A DNA stretch of 64,000 bases. Origin: Chryseobacterium candidae. Lineage in GTDB: Bacteria > Bacteroidota > Bacteroidia > Flavobacteriales > Weeksellaceae. A program made the translations under genes and the position numbers. The notes beneath the pieces are model-generated. The model was not told where the DNA came from. It did not search any database and saw only the letters and a program-made list of their open reading frames with translations. Positions 44,552-53,887 of the stretch are shown here, in pieces (the stretch's first letter is position 1; each line of letters begins with the position of its first letter). The DNA is taken from contig NZ_SDLV01000061.1 of NCBI RefSeq assembly GCF_004916905.1, forward strand, positions 1 to 64,000. Direction: 5' to 3'.

Positions 44552-46921
44552 ATGTATAAAATTCTTTTTCTTCTGTGTTTTCCAGCTTTGATTCTTGCCC
44601 AGAAACAAAAATTGGGAGGAACAGTAGTGAACACTGAAAACGAAAAGCTTTCATCAGTAAAGGTGGAAATTTATAATGCTCAAAATAAATTAATCAAAGA
44701 ATTGAAAACAGATGAGAACGGGAAGTTTGTGATGGAGGATATCGCAGAACAGGAGATGAAGTTGGTTATTAAAAATCAGGGATATTCCTTATTTGAGAAA
44801 AAAATAGATTTAAAAGAGCCTGAAATGCTGAATATCATTCTTAAAAAAGAATCTCAGGAAATAGAAGAAGTGATGATGACAAAACGCAAGCCCTTGGTGA
44901 AAAGAAAGGTAGATCGTCTGGAATTTAATGTGGAAAACAGTAATATTTCTTCCCTCAATGCCTGGGAAATCCTAAAAAATACACCCAGTGTCACCATCAA
45001 CAATAGTGTATTGAGTGTAAAGGGAAGTACCGGAATTCTGGTGACTATTAATGATAAAAAAGTAATGCTGACAGGGGATGAGCTTAAAAATCTTCTTGAA
45101 AATACACAGGGAGATGACGTAAAATCAGTAGAAGTGATGACCAACCCGCCTGCAAAATATGAAGCCTCAGGAAGTGCCGTACTGAATATCGTTCTGAAAA
45201 AGAATAAAATCGAAGGCTATCGTGGTATTCTTTCATCCAAATATGTGCAGACCCAATATGCGAAAGGCGTTTTTGGTGTTTCACAATATTTTAAAAAAGA
45301 TAAACTTTCCTTAATGGGAAGCTATTATAAAGGGCTGGGAACGTACTACCGGGAAGGAACAGATTATGTAAACTATCCGGAAAGCCAAACCAGATGGGTG
45401 AGTACGATGAACAGGAAGGATAAAAACAATAACCAGAATACCCTGAATTTTAATGCGGAATATGAATTGGACAGTCTGACTAATCTAAGCCTCAACTACT
45501 CAGGGTATTTTTCTCCAAAGTCCTTCGGAACCTACAATGTTCCTACGCTGATCTATAACCAGCAGGATAGAGTAGAATCTGATTATACCACTATCAATGA
45601 TCACCGTTCCCGTTCCATCAATAACTCTGTGAGCTTTCAGATAGACAGAAAACTGAATAAAAAAAGCAGTCTTTCATGGATTAATTATTTTACCGGAAAT
45701 AATGCCGATAAATATCAGAATGTAATCACCTACCTGAATTTTGCCGGACAGCCACCGAAAGAAGATAACTTCCTTACCCGGAATAAAGCAGATGTTCAGC
45801 TGTATTCCACCCAATTCGATTATCAATGGAAAGGGGAAAAACTGGAACTTGAATCGGGAACGAAGTATAGTTTTGTAAAGACCGGCAGTACACTTGATTT
45901 CTCCGATAACGAGAACGGAGCATTACAATACAGACCGGAAAAAAGCAGTATTTTTGATTATAAAGAACACAATTTTGCCCTGTATTCTTCCTTAGCCTAC
46001 GATATCGGGAAGTGGAGTTTCAAAGGAGGGCTCCGTGCAGAAATGACAGATCTTGAAGGCGTAGTTTCCGAACCTTATGAACTGAATAAGACCAATTACT
46101 GGAAATTTTTTCCCACTTTTTATGCACAATATACCACAGCAAACAAACAGGAATTTGGGTTCTCCTATGGAAAAAGAATCAGCAGACCTTCCTATTCATG
46201 GCTGAATCCTGCAAAATCTTACTACAATCTGTTTTCCTATTATCAGGGAGATCCCAAATTAAAAGCAACCATTACCCACAATCTTAATCTTACTTATTCC
46301 TGGAAAGACTGGAATATGGATTTGTACTACAGAAAAGAAATATATCCTTCCATGGAAATTTCCTATCAGGAACCAAGTACCAATAGTCTGATCTATTATT
46401 TTACCAATATTGAGAAAGGAGAAGCTTTCGGAGTAAGTTTGTATAAAAATTTCCAGGTGAAATCCTGGTGGAATATTATCCTTTCTGAAAATCTTGAACA
46501 TAACGAAAATTATTTCAAAGGAATTGATGGAATATTGTATAAAAATAAAGTATGGAACTGGGTTTCCAATATTTCCACAAGCTTGACGCTGGATAAAAGC
46601 AGCGACTGGAAAATGGAAATGGGACACCGCTACTATTCTCCCGGCATACAGGGAACTTTCAGGATATCTTCTCTGTGGTCAGCCTATTTTGTAATGAACA
46701 GAAAATTCTTTAGTAAAAAACTGGAAGCCAGTCTTGTTTTTAGTGATATCTTCAGATCCACGGGGCAGAAGGTCAGCACAAAATATGCGAATCAGGATAA
46801 TTATTTTCTTGATTATACCGATACTCAGGGAGTGACATTTTCATTGAAATTCAACTTTGGAAATCAATCGGTTAAAAATGCAAAAACAATTAAGAAGACA
46901 GCTGAGCAGGATAGATTGTAG
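44552..46921 (+). CDS. TonB-dependent-receptor-like outer membrane beta-barrel protein
   Basis: The 789-residue outer membrane protein has a signal peptide (LFLLCFPALILAQ), then a carboxypeptidase-like regulatory domain (LGGTVVNTENEKLSSVKVEIYN ... about residues 20-95), then a plug-like domain (KRKVDRLEFNVENSN ... VEVMTNPPAKYEASG) and a long barrel. It fits the 'outer membrane beta-barrel family' paired with GLPGLI proteins. The substrate is unknown. Two-component system 2 probably controls it through the ATTAACC repeats. Confidence 0.88.
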   Translation: MYKILFLLCFPALILAQKQKLGGTVVNTENEKLSSVKVEIYNAQNKLIKELKTDENGKFVMEDIAEQEMKLVIKNQGYSLFEKKIDLKEPEMLNIILKKESQEIEEVMMTKRKPLVKRKVDRLEFNVENSNISSLNAWEILKNTPSVTINNSVLSVKGSTGILVTINDKKVMLTGDELKNLLENTQGDDVKSVEVMTNPPAKYEASGSAVLNIVLKKNKIEGYRGILSSKYVQTQYAKGVFGVSQYFKKDKLSLMGSYYKGLGTYYREGTDYVNYPESQTRWVSTMNRKDKNNNQNTLNFNAEYELDSLTNLSLNYSGYFSPKSFGTYNVPTLIYNQQDRVESDYTTINDHRSRSINNSVSFQIDRKLNKKSSLSWINYFTGNNADKYQNVITYLNFAGQPPKEDNFLTRNKADVQLYSTQFDYQWKGEKLELESGTKYSFVKTGSTLDFSDNENGALQYRPEKSSIFDYKEHNFALYSSLAYDIGKWSFKGGLRAEMTDLEGVVSEPYELNKTNYWKFFPTFYAQYTTANKQEFGFSYGKRISRPSYSWLNPAKSYYNLFSYYQGDPKLKATITHNLNLTYSWKDWNMDLYYRKEIYPSMEISYQEPSTNSLIYYFTNIEKGEAFGVSLYKNFQVKSWWNIILSENLEHNENYFKGIDGILYKNKVWNWVSNISTSLTLDKSSDWKMEMGHRYYSPGIQGTFRISSLWSAYFVMNRKFFSKKLEASLVFSDIFRSTGQKVSTKYANQDNYFLDYTDTQGVTFSLKFNFGNQSVKNAKTIKKTAEQDRL

Positions 46922-46995
46922 AATATTTTAATTAAAAAGTCAATTGTTGTGAAATATTATCGTGAAATAATGGTCTTACGATGGTGTATTTTCGT

Positions 46996-47003
46996 TATTT
47001 TTG
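46996..47003 (+). promoter_or_regulatory. -7 promoter box (TATTTTTG)
   Basis: TATTTTTG fits the Bacteroidetes -7 consensus and lies 25 bases before the chosen ATG of the second M1 gene. It excludes the ATG at 47001, which falls inside it. Confidence 0.5.
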
Positions 47004-47027
47004 ATACTTATCTTTAAAAAGATTGCT

Positions 47028-48893
47028 ATGAAGAAAATTTTTTCCGGGATGCTGATCGCAGTTTCTTTACTGCAATTGTCAGCTCAGGAATTGTATATGC
47101 CGAGGAATATCAAAAAAGCGTATGAAAGAGGAACGCGTGATATCTCCGGAGCGCCAGGAAAAAACTACTGGCAGAATAAAGGAGTCTATAATGTAGAGGT
47201 GAGAGTAGATGCTGCTACAAAAGTAGTTTCCGGAAAAGAAACCATTGTTTATACCAACAACAGCCCGGATCATCTGAATGAACTGGCTATTCGATTTGTG
47301 AATAACCTTCACAAGCCGCAGTCGCCAAGATCTGGTTTTGTGTCTAAGGATTTCCTTTCGTCTGGACTGAAAATTAAATCTTTTACGGTAAACAATGTAA
47401 AATATGAGATCAACAGTGATGATTGGAGTACGGTTGAAAAAGTAAAATTAAAATCAGCTCTGAAAGCTAAATCAAAAGCTGAGGTTAAAATAGAGTGGGA
47501 ATATCCATTATCAGTTCAGAGTGGAAGAGAAGGGCAGATTGATCCTGAAACATTTTATGTGGCATACTCTTTTCCGAGAATTTCCGTGTACGATGATTAC
47601 AACGGATGGGATATGCTGCAGCACTCAGACAGACAGGAGTTTTATAATGATTTCAATGATTACAGTTTTGCCATCACCGCACCGAAAAATTATGTAGTCT
47701 GGGCAACCGGAGATTTTCTGAATCCGGAAGCTGTCCTTCAGCCCGAATATTTAAAAAGATATAAAGCTTCTCTGAAAAGTGATAAGCTGATGCATATTGC
47801 CACAGAACAGGAAATGAAGTCCGGAAAAGTAACCAGGCAGAATAAGTGGAACGTCTGGAAATTTAAAGCCAGCCATATTACAGATTTTTGTTTTGCGATG
47901 AGTAACCATTATGTGTGGGATGCAGCCAGTGTTCAGTTAAGAACAAAAAGAGCCAGTGTTCAGGCCGGATATAAAAACGGAGCTAAAGATTTTGAACATT
48001 ATGTAGACTGGATGCGCTACAATCTGGATTGGTTCTCAAAAAACTGGCCGGGTGTGGAATACCCTTACAACGTCATGACGGCTATCCAGGGATACGCAGA
48101 TATGGAATATCCTATGATGATTAATGATACCAGCATTCCTGATGATCTTAATGATGCAAGGCTTACGGCAGATCATGAAATTGCCCATACGTATTTCCCT
48201 TTCTATATGGGAATCAATGAAACAAGATATGCATTTATGGATGAAGGCTGGGCAACTACGCTGGAATATCTTATAGGTATTGATGAAAACGGAGAAGCGG
48301 CTGCCAAGGAATTTTACAAAAACTTCCGCGTTAAAAGATGGATCAATGATCCTTCTGCAGAACAGGATCAACCAGTGATTACGATGAGTACACAGGTAAG
48401 CGGTACCGGATATGGAAACAACTCTTATGTAAAATCTTCATTGTCTTATCTGGCGCTGAAAGATTATTTAGGAGATGAACTCTTCAAAAAAGCATTACAT
48501 CACTACATGGATAACTGGAACGGGAAACATCCTGTGCCCTGGGATTATTTCAATTCTATGAATACAGGCTCTGGAAAAAACCTGAACTGGTTTTTCCAGA
48601 ATTGGTTTTATACCAATAATTATATTGACTTAAAAGTAACAGGTGCATCCCAGATGAATGACATGCTTACTATTAATGTTGCAAATGTAGGGGGCTTTGC
48701 CATTCCGTTTGATGCTCTATTATCGTATGATGACGGAACAACAGAAAAACTCCATTTTTCACCTTCTGTGTGGGAAAAAGATCAAAAACTGACTGACCTT
48801 GTAATTCCCATTAAGAAGAAAATAAAATCGGTACAGCTGGACGGAGATATCTTTATGGATTATACTCCGGATGACAACCGTAAAAGCTTATAA
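47028..48893 (+). CDS. M1 family metallopeptidase (paralogue 2)
   Basis: The 621-residue exported enzyme has a signal peptide (KIFSGMLIAVSLLQLSAQ). The zinc site is H383-EIA-H387 with E406 (AFMDEGW). GYADMEYPMMIND occupies the exopeptidase-site position. A C-terminal beta domain ends DYTPDDNRKSL. It is clearly homologous to the M1 enzyme at 34580 (shared PGKNYWQN/PGHAYWQN, ETxVYTNNSPD and NWFWRGWFF/NWFFQNWFY blocks). The start is set by signal peptide and promoter position. Confidence 0.9.
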   Translation: MKKIFSGMLIAVSLLQLSAQELYMPRNIKKAYERGTRDISGAPGKNYWQNKGVYNVEVRVDAATKVVSGKETIVYTNNSPDHLNELAIRFVNNLHKPQSPRSGFVSKDFLSSGLKIKSFTVNNVKYEINSDDWSTVEKVKLKSALKAKSKAEVKIEWEYPLSVQSGREGQIDPETFYVAYSFPRISVYDDYNGWDMLQHSDRQEFYNDFNDYSFAITAPKNYVVWATGDFLNPEAVLQPEYLKRYKASLKSDKLMHIATEQEMKSGKVTRQNKWNVWKFKASHITDFCFAMSNHYVWDAASVQLRTKRASVQAGYKNGAKDFEHYVDWMRYNLDWFSKNWPGVEYPYNVMTAIQGYADMEYPMMINDTSIPDDLNDARLTADHEIAHTYFPFYMGINETRYAFMDEGWATTLEYLIGIDENGEAAAKEFYKNFRVKRWINDPSAEQDQPVITMSTQVSGTGYGNNSYVKSSLSYLALKDYLGDELFKKALHHYMDNWNGKHPVPWDYFNSMNTGSGKNLNWFFQNWFYTNNYIDLKVTGASQMNDMLTINVANVGGFAIPFDALLSYDDGTTEKLHFSPSVWEKDQKLTDLVIPIKKKIKSVQLDGDIFMDYTPDDNRKSL

Positions 48894-48897
48894 AAGT

Positions 48898-49034
48898 AAA
48901 GAGGCTGTCTCAAAAGTCAAACAATCTGGCTTTTGTCATTCTGACGAAGGAAGAATCTCATTGATAACCAAACATATGAGATTCTTCACTACATTTCATT
49001 TCGTTCAGAATGACACTTTTGAGACAGCCTCTTT
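48898..49034. repeat. Long inverted repeat (MITE/REP-like) with terminator capacity
   Basis: AAAGAGGCTGTCTCAAAAGT and its exact complement (20 pairs) form the ends. Inside, TGTCATTCTGA / TCAGAATGACA (11 pairs) and AGAATCTCA / TGAGATTCT (9 pairs) continue the foldback. The 137-base element sits between convergent genes and can end transcripts on both strands. The inner TGTCATTCTG...GAATCTC motif recurs at 59893-59982, so this is a dispersed family. No coding sequence is present. Confidence 0.8.
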
Positions 49035-49040
49035 CTTGTT

Positions 49041-50426
49041 TTAAAAATAGGCAGTCAATCGTAAACCTAGTGTAATATAATTGATTTTTTCTTTAGCAAT
49101 CAGGTTGTTCAGTTCCTGATCCAGTTCAGCACTTTCCTTAATATCATCACTGAAGTAATAGCGGATAGTAGAATTGATCTGATTGTAATCCGTATAGAAA
49201 GTAAGACCTAATCCGGGGTTGAACTTGTAGGTCATAGAAGCACCAGTATTCCATCGGAAAGCTGGTTTTGGTTTGTAGCTGGCTATCTGAAGCTCGTGGT
49301 TGGGAGCATCAATACCCTCTCCTCTTACAAATACTTTTCCATTGGCAGTAGCAGCGTATCCTCCGGTAATCTTTACCGTAAGCTGCCATTTATCTGATAT
49401 TTCATGAGAAAAATAAGGTCCTATGCCGGCAGAAAGAAATCCCATGGATTGTGTTTTGATTTCATGATCACCAAAGTCCTGCCCGTCATCTAATGTTATT
49501 CTTTGAGATTTAATAGGGAAGCTGCTGAAGGATATATCGGCCCCCACGCCCCATTTTTTTGAAAAGAAATAAGCACCCTCCAGTCCGCCCTCAAAACCTA
49601 TTTGTTTTTTATCATCCAGTTCAGATTCTTTCAGGAAGTTGGTTGTCCCTAAAGCAGTCCCCATTTTCAGCGCAAGAAAAGATGGGTAATCGTTACCCTG
49701 TATTCTGGATAACATACTTAAATTATCCCCCTTGTTTTTATAAATTTTGTCAATAAAAAAATACCCCAGTTCTGTTGATATAATCCCGATACCGGCACCG
49801 GCAAGAATATCCGGAACCCAGTGTCTGTTATTTAAATTTCTTCCAAGCCCTGTAAGAGTAGCAGAACCATATCCGGCAATACTGTAGGCCGGATTTACCA
49901 AACCATATTCTTTGTGGAGAAAGCTTGCATTGGTAAACGCCATAGCAGCATGTCCCGATGGAAAAGAATTGTTTTTGGATCCATCCGGACGTTCCACTTT
50001 TGCTGTATACTTAATAGAATTAACTAAAATTGCCATGATGGCTAAACTTGTACCATAAGATAAAGTAGCTCGTCCAATATTGTTACGGCCTTTTACACCT
50101 GCCAGCTTTAATCCGTAAACAGCTACAGCAGGAGCGTATTGCAGATAATCATCATATTTGACTTTGAAGTTGGGAAGATAGCGGTTTCTTACCTCTCGAA
50201 TATTTTCTTTTTCTCCCCAAGTTGCTGCGGCTGCAGTAAAAAGAAGGGCAGGAGCTACTGATTTTTTTACCCATTCTTTTTGGAAAAAAGGAGTTTTCTC
50301 CTGAATAGTATACCCTGAATTGATGACTGCCAGATCTTCCTTGAGATTTCGGGATTGAATAGTATCCTGTGCTTTAATAAAGCATAATTGCAATAGTATT
50401 CCGGATGCTAATGCTATTTTTTTCAT
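49041..50426 (-). CDS. PAP2 phosphatase fused to an outer-membrane beta-barrel-like domain
   Basis: The 461-residue exported protein has a signal peptide (IALASGILLQLCFIKAQ). Its PAP2 domain (about 85-235) has KVERPDG, FPSGHAAMAF and GRNLNNRHWVPDILAG, covering the three phosphatase motifs. Residues about 245-461 are alternating amphipathic strands ending in LGLRLTAYF, with the C-terminal aromatic residue typical of outer-membrane barrels. PAP2 enzymes remove phosphate from lipids or isoprenoid pyrophosphates. The fusion suggests an outer-membrane-anchored phosphatase (inference). Confidence 0.85.
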   Translation of the reverse strand: MKKIALASGILLQLCFIKAQDTIQSRNLKEDLAVINSGYTIQEKTPFFQKEWVKKSVAPALLFTAAAATWGEKENIREVRNRYLPNFKVKYDDYLQYAPAVAVYGLKLAGVKGRNNIGRATLSYGTSLAIMAILVNSIKYTAKVERPDGSKNNSFPSGHAAMAFTNASFLHKEYGLVNPAYSIAGYGSATLTGLGRNLNNRHWVPDILAGAGIGIISTELGYFFIDKIYKNKGDNLSMLSRIQGNDYPSFLALKMGTALGTTNFLKESELDDKKQIGFEGGLEGAYFFSKKWGVGADISFSSFPIKSQRITLDDGQDFGDHEIKTQSMGFLSAGIGPYFSHEISDKWQLTVKITGGYAATANGKVFVRGEGIDAPNHELQIASYKPKPAFRWNTGASMTYKFNPGLGLTFYTDYNQINSTIRYYFSDDIKESAELDQELNNLIAKEKINYITLGLRLTAYF

Positions 50427-50462
50427 CTTGGTAGTAGTGAAATTTAAATCGCGTAAAAATAT

Positions 50463-50494
50463 TAAAAAAATCTATCCCAAAAATTGAGATAGAC
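50463..50494 (-). terminator. Terminator after metalloprotease 1
   Basis: TCTATC and GATAGA with an inner AA/TT form a short stem. On the minus strand seven T residues follow, after the stop of the first M43 gene. Confidence 0.6.
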
Positions 50495-50534
50495 TATTTT
50501 AATATTATTATAATATTCTAGCTGAGCTTTTTGA

Positions 50535-51548
50535 TTACCTTAACCCTGCTCTTGGTCCAGATGCTGCTACTACAGCCTGCATTCTTGTTCTTTGGTTGGC
50601 AGAGAACATAACCATAGATTTGTCATCCACATAATCCATGTAGTTCATGAACATCTGAGAACGGCTTACCCCTCCGCACACTCTGTTCAGAGGATAAGTA
50701 GGATTTCCATAGTTAGGGCCGGGAGATGTAGGGGTATCATTAGAGTAATCCGTCTGGCATCCTGCATCAGATGATCCCCAAAGGTGCGGAAGGTTTAAGT
50801 AGTGTCCTACTTCATGTGTTACTGTTCTTCCTAAATTGAACGGAGCAGAAGCACCAGTTTTACCTATATACTGATATCCTATGACAAGACCGTCATACCA
50901 TTGCCCTGCATGTTCAGGGTAATAGGCGTAGCCTAAGGTTCCGGGTTGGTTGTTTTCATCAAGGATTGAATTGACAACCCAGATATTCATGTTTTTTGTT
51001 ACATCAGTGGCATCAATTCCTCCTGTGCTGGCTTTTTTCATTTGTTCCAGATCAGATCTCCATCCTGTCTTTGTACTCTGTTTGCGGTTGGTTGCTACTA
51101 ATTTGAAACGGATTTTTACATCACCTGCTGCGGCTGGTTTAAATGCAGAAGGAATTTTCGTAATATCGGAATTGGTTGCTCCATAATCGGCATTTAAGAC
51201 TGCAATTTGTTCTGCAATTCTTGCATCAGAAACATTCTGAGCAGAAGTGTTGTAAATTACGTTAAAAACTACTGGGATTTCAACAGTTCCATCTGCCAAC
51301 ACTTTTCCTATTTTAAGATTTTCTGCAAATTTTTCAGTACTGAATTCAATATCAGCTATTTTTTGCTTGAGTGAAGGGTTTTTCAGAAGCATTGCTTGTC
51401 TGATTTCTTCTGACGGACAGCTTCTTCTAAGTGCACTTGGAACAGTATTTTCCTGATCCGGAGAAGTCTCGTTTTGATGAGTTAAGTTGTCGTTGTTGCA
51501 CGCCGACATAAAGCCCAGAACCAGGGCTCCAAATAAGAATTTTTTCAT
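50535..51548 (-). CDS. M43-type zinc metalloprotease lipoprotein (paralogue 1)
   Basis: The 337-residue protein has a lipoprotein signal (C17 in MSACNNDN). Its peptidase domain has H245-EVG-H249 and H255 (HEVGHYLNLPHLWG), and a Met-turn at FMNYMDYVDD, which defines M43 (pappalysin/cytophagalysin) enzymes. The acidic residues after the lipid Cys suggest surface exposure. The ATG at MKKFLFG is supported by the signal; a longer frame adds 20 polar residues. It is the tandem duplicate of the gene at 51993, with conserved GKVLADGTVEIPV and IAEQIAVLNADY blocks. Confidence 0.9.
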   Translation of the reverse strand: MKKFLFGALVLGFMSACNNDNLTHQNETSPDQENTVPSALRRSCPSEEIRQAMLLKNPSLKQKIADIEFSTEKFAENLKIGKVLADGTVEIPVVFNVIYNTSAQNVSDARIAEQIAVLNADYGATNSDITKIPSAFKPAAAGDVKIRFKLVATNRKQSTKTGWRSDLEQMKKASTGGIDATDVTKNMNIWVVNSILDENNQPGTLGYAYYPEHAGQWYDGLVIGYQYIGKTGASAPFNLGRTVTHEVGHYLNLPHLWGSSDAGCQTDYSNDTPTSPGPNYGNPTYPLNRVCGGVSRSQMFMNYMDYVDDKSMVMFSANQRTRMQAVVAASGPRAGLR

Positions 51549-51992
51549 ATCGTTATAATATAATTTGGTTGAGGATGTGAAATTATAGTATTTGAAATTA
51601 ATATGCAAGCTATTTTTTAAAAATACTTAACGAATGTTTAATTTATAGGCTGTTTGATTGAATTTAAATCATGTAAATGATGAATGTATTGAATTTAGTT
51701 AAAATCAACTACTTGTTTTATATTTCACATTTAAGTATGTTTTGGGTGTAAATAATTTTAGTATTTTGCTGTTTTTTAGAATGTTTTTTATAATAAATCG
51801 GGCTGAAATGTTTTTTTTAAAGAGTCAGAAGACACTTATTTTCTTGGCAGATTATTCCAGTAGGTCCAATGGCAGATCTGATTTCAATATTTTTCATTAT
51901 TATTTGTATTTCTGAAATGAAAACAAAGTAGGAGACAAAAAAATCTGTCTCAGACTTGAGACAGATTTCAAATATGTAAAAGGATTATAATT
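51549..51992. other. Non-coding gap between the tandem metalloprotease genes
   Basis: I see no gene or degraded third copy in this very AT-rich spacer. It holds the terminator of metalloprotease 2 near 51937-51970 and presumably the promoter of metalloprotease 1, for which no clean TAnnTTTG box stands out. Confidence 0.6.
51937..51972 (-). terminator. Terminator after metalloprotease 2
   Basis: AAATCTGTCTCA and TGAGACAGATTT form a 12-pair stem with a short loop. T-rich sequence follows on the minus strand. Confidence 0.8.
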
Positions 51993-52997
51993 TTAATATA
52001 CTCTTAATCCGGATCTTGCACCAGAAGAAGCTACTACAGACTGCATTCTTGTTTTTTGTCCTGCAGAGAACATAAACATGGCAGCATCATCTACATAATC
52101 CATATAATTCATAAACATGACGGATCTTTGTACGCCGCTGCAGGTATTGTATAGCGGGTAAGAAGGTTTTCCATAATTTGCTGTAGTTTGTGTAGGCGTG
52201 TCACTTACCTGGTCGTTTCCACAATTGGCATCTCCCCAGATATGTCTTAGGTTTAGGTAGTGGCCTACCTCATGTGTAGCGGTTCTTCCCAGGTTGAAAG
52301 GTGAAGAAGCTCCGGTTTTTCCAAAATATGGAGCGGCAATTACAACACCGTCATTCCATAAACCTGCAGATTCAGGGAAAGTGGCATACCCAAGAATGGT
52401 ACGTCCCTGGCTGGTCATTTTACCAACCACCCATAAGTTTAAGTAATTGGTAGGATTAGTAGCATCAATTCCTCCTTTAGATGCTTTTTTCATATCATCA
52501 TTAGTTGCCCAGCTTGTTTTTGAAGTGGATTTCCTAACGGTGTTTACCAGTCTGAATTTTACTTTTGTATTTCCTGAGCTTACCGTCTGGAATTCAGTCG
52601 GGATTTTGCTGGCATCAGTGTTGGTGCCGGAATAATCAGCATTCAGTACAGCAATTTGTTCTGCAATTCTTGTATTAGAAACGTTTTCAGCTGTTGTTTT
52701 GTAGATGACATTTACGATAACCGGGATTTCTACAGTACCATCGGCAAGAACTTTTCCAAACTTCACGTCATTGGCGAATTTTTCTGTGTTGGTTTCTAAT
52801 GCTGCAAATCTTTGTTGGAGTTCAGGGCTTCTTTTTAATGCTTCTTGTCTGATTTCCTCAGAAGCACAGCCTCTTTGAACCAGACTTTCGGTAGTTACTG
52901 CTTCGTCAGTTGTGTTTTCGTTTTGATTGGTGATGCTGTCATTGTTACATGCAGCCATTACACTGAGCATAAAAGCTCCAAATAATAGTTTTTTCAT
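51993..52997 (-). CDS. M43-type zinc metalloprotease lipoprotein (paralogue 2)
   Basis: The 334-residue sibling has C17 in MAACNNDS, zinc ligands H242-EVG-H246 and H252 (HEVGHYLNLRHIWG), and the Met-turn FMNYMDYVDD. The first 20 residues are almost identical in pattern to paralogue 1, and the overall similarity is high throughout. Each copy ends in a separate terminator, so they are separately transcribed. Differences cluster in the 20-45 linker and around residues 190-225, near the active-site cleft in this family (inference), so specificity may differ. Confidence 0.9.
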   Translation of the reverse strand: MKKLLFGAFMLSVMAACNNDSITNQNENTTDEAVTTESLVQRGCASEEIRQEALKRSPELQQRFAALETNTEKFANDVKFGKVLADGTVEIPVIVNVIYKTTAENVSNTRIAEQIAVLNADYSGTNTDASKIPTEFQTVSSGNTKVKFRLVNTVRKSTSKTSWATNDDMKKASKGGIDATNPTNYLNLWVVGKMTSQGRTILGYATFPESAGLWNDGVVIAAPYFGKTGASSPFNLGRTATHEVGHYLNLRHIWGDANCGNDQVSDTPTQTTANYGKPSYPLYNTCSGVQRSVMFMNYMDYVDDAAMFMFSAGQKTRMQSVVASSGARSGLRVY

Positions 52998-53245
52998 ATC
53001 AAAATCATTTAGGTTGAGAATATGAAATTATATTATTTAAAATTAAAATACAAGAATTTTCTTTGTTTTATTGATTTATGGTTAATTTTTGCTTGTTTTG
53101 CTTGTGTTTTATTTAGTGTTTTTGCTTATTTATTGATATTTGCTTAATTTAAATGAATTCGCTGATTCATTTTTGGTTTTTAATTTTTTTGTGTAAATTA
53201 TTTTCTTTTAAAATCATATTTAAAAGAATTTTTTCACGGTAAAAC

Positions 53246-53887
53246 TTAATTAGCGAAACCATTTTTAATGGCAAAGACGGCTAGTCCTACACGGGTTTTG
53301 AGATCCAGCTTTTCACAAAGCTGGTCACGATAGCTTTCCACTGTTCTTGGGCTGCAGCACATTCTGTCTGCAATTTCCTTATAGCTGAGTTCGGTTACTG
53401 TGTATTTTAGAAATTCTTTTTCTCTGTCGGAAATTCTTACTGCAATCTCAGTTTCTGTCTCTTTGTTCAAATTGGAAAATATGATTTTGGAAGCCCAATC
53501 CGGGTAAAAGAAACCATCGCTATTAAGTCTGGTAAGTGCGGTTTCCAGATCTCTTGGATGGGTGTTTTTCAGCAGATAGCCTTTTGCTCCGCTCCTGATC
53601 ATCTTAATTACACTGTTATCATCTCCCTGCATGCTGAGTGCCATAATTTTAATATCAGGGTGGTTTTTTGTAAGCCATACTGCCGTTTCAAAACCGTCCA
53701 TGATAGGCATGCTGATATCTAAAAGAATAATATCAGGAATCGGGTTGCCCTCTTCAAATTTCTGGATAAGATCTTTCCCGTTTTCACTTACATAGATCAC
53801 TTCAAATTCACTGAAATTACCAATAATTCCTTCCAGAGCTTTAGCAATAAGTATATGGTCGTCAACAATGACAATAGATTTTTTCAT
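53246..53887 (-). CDS. LuxR/NarL-family response regulator (two-component system 3)
   Basis: The 213-residue regulator has receiver D57 (IILLDISMPIMDGFE) and the C-terminal LuxR helix-turn-helix (ISDREKEFLKYTVTELSYKE ... CCSPRTVESYRDQLCEKL). Its start overlaps the kinase stop by four bases. It is the last gene of a four-gene minus-strand run. Targets are not evident. Confidence 0.93.
   Translation of the reverse strand: MKKSIVIVDDHILIAKALEGIIGNFSEFEVIYVSENGKDLIQKFEEGNPIPDIILLDISMPIMDGFETAVWLTKNHPDIKIMALSMQGDDNSVIKMIRSGAKGYLLKNTHPRDLETALTRLNSDGFFYPDWASKIIFSNLNKETETEIAVRISDREKEFLKYTVTELSYKEIADRMCCSPRTVESYRDQLCEKLDLKTRVGLAVFAIKNGFAN

Noticed and set aside
51549..51992. Possible remnant of a third metalloprotease copy
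   Set aside because: No HExxH or Met-turn fragment can be read in any frame of this AT-rich spacer.
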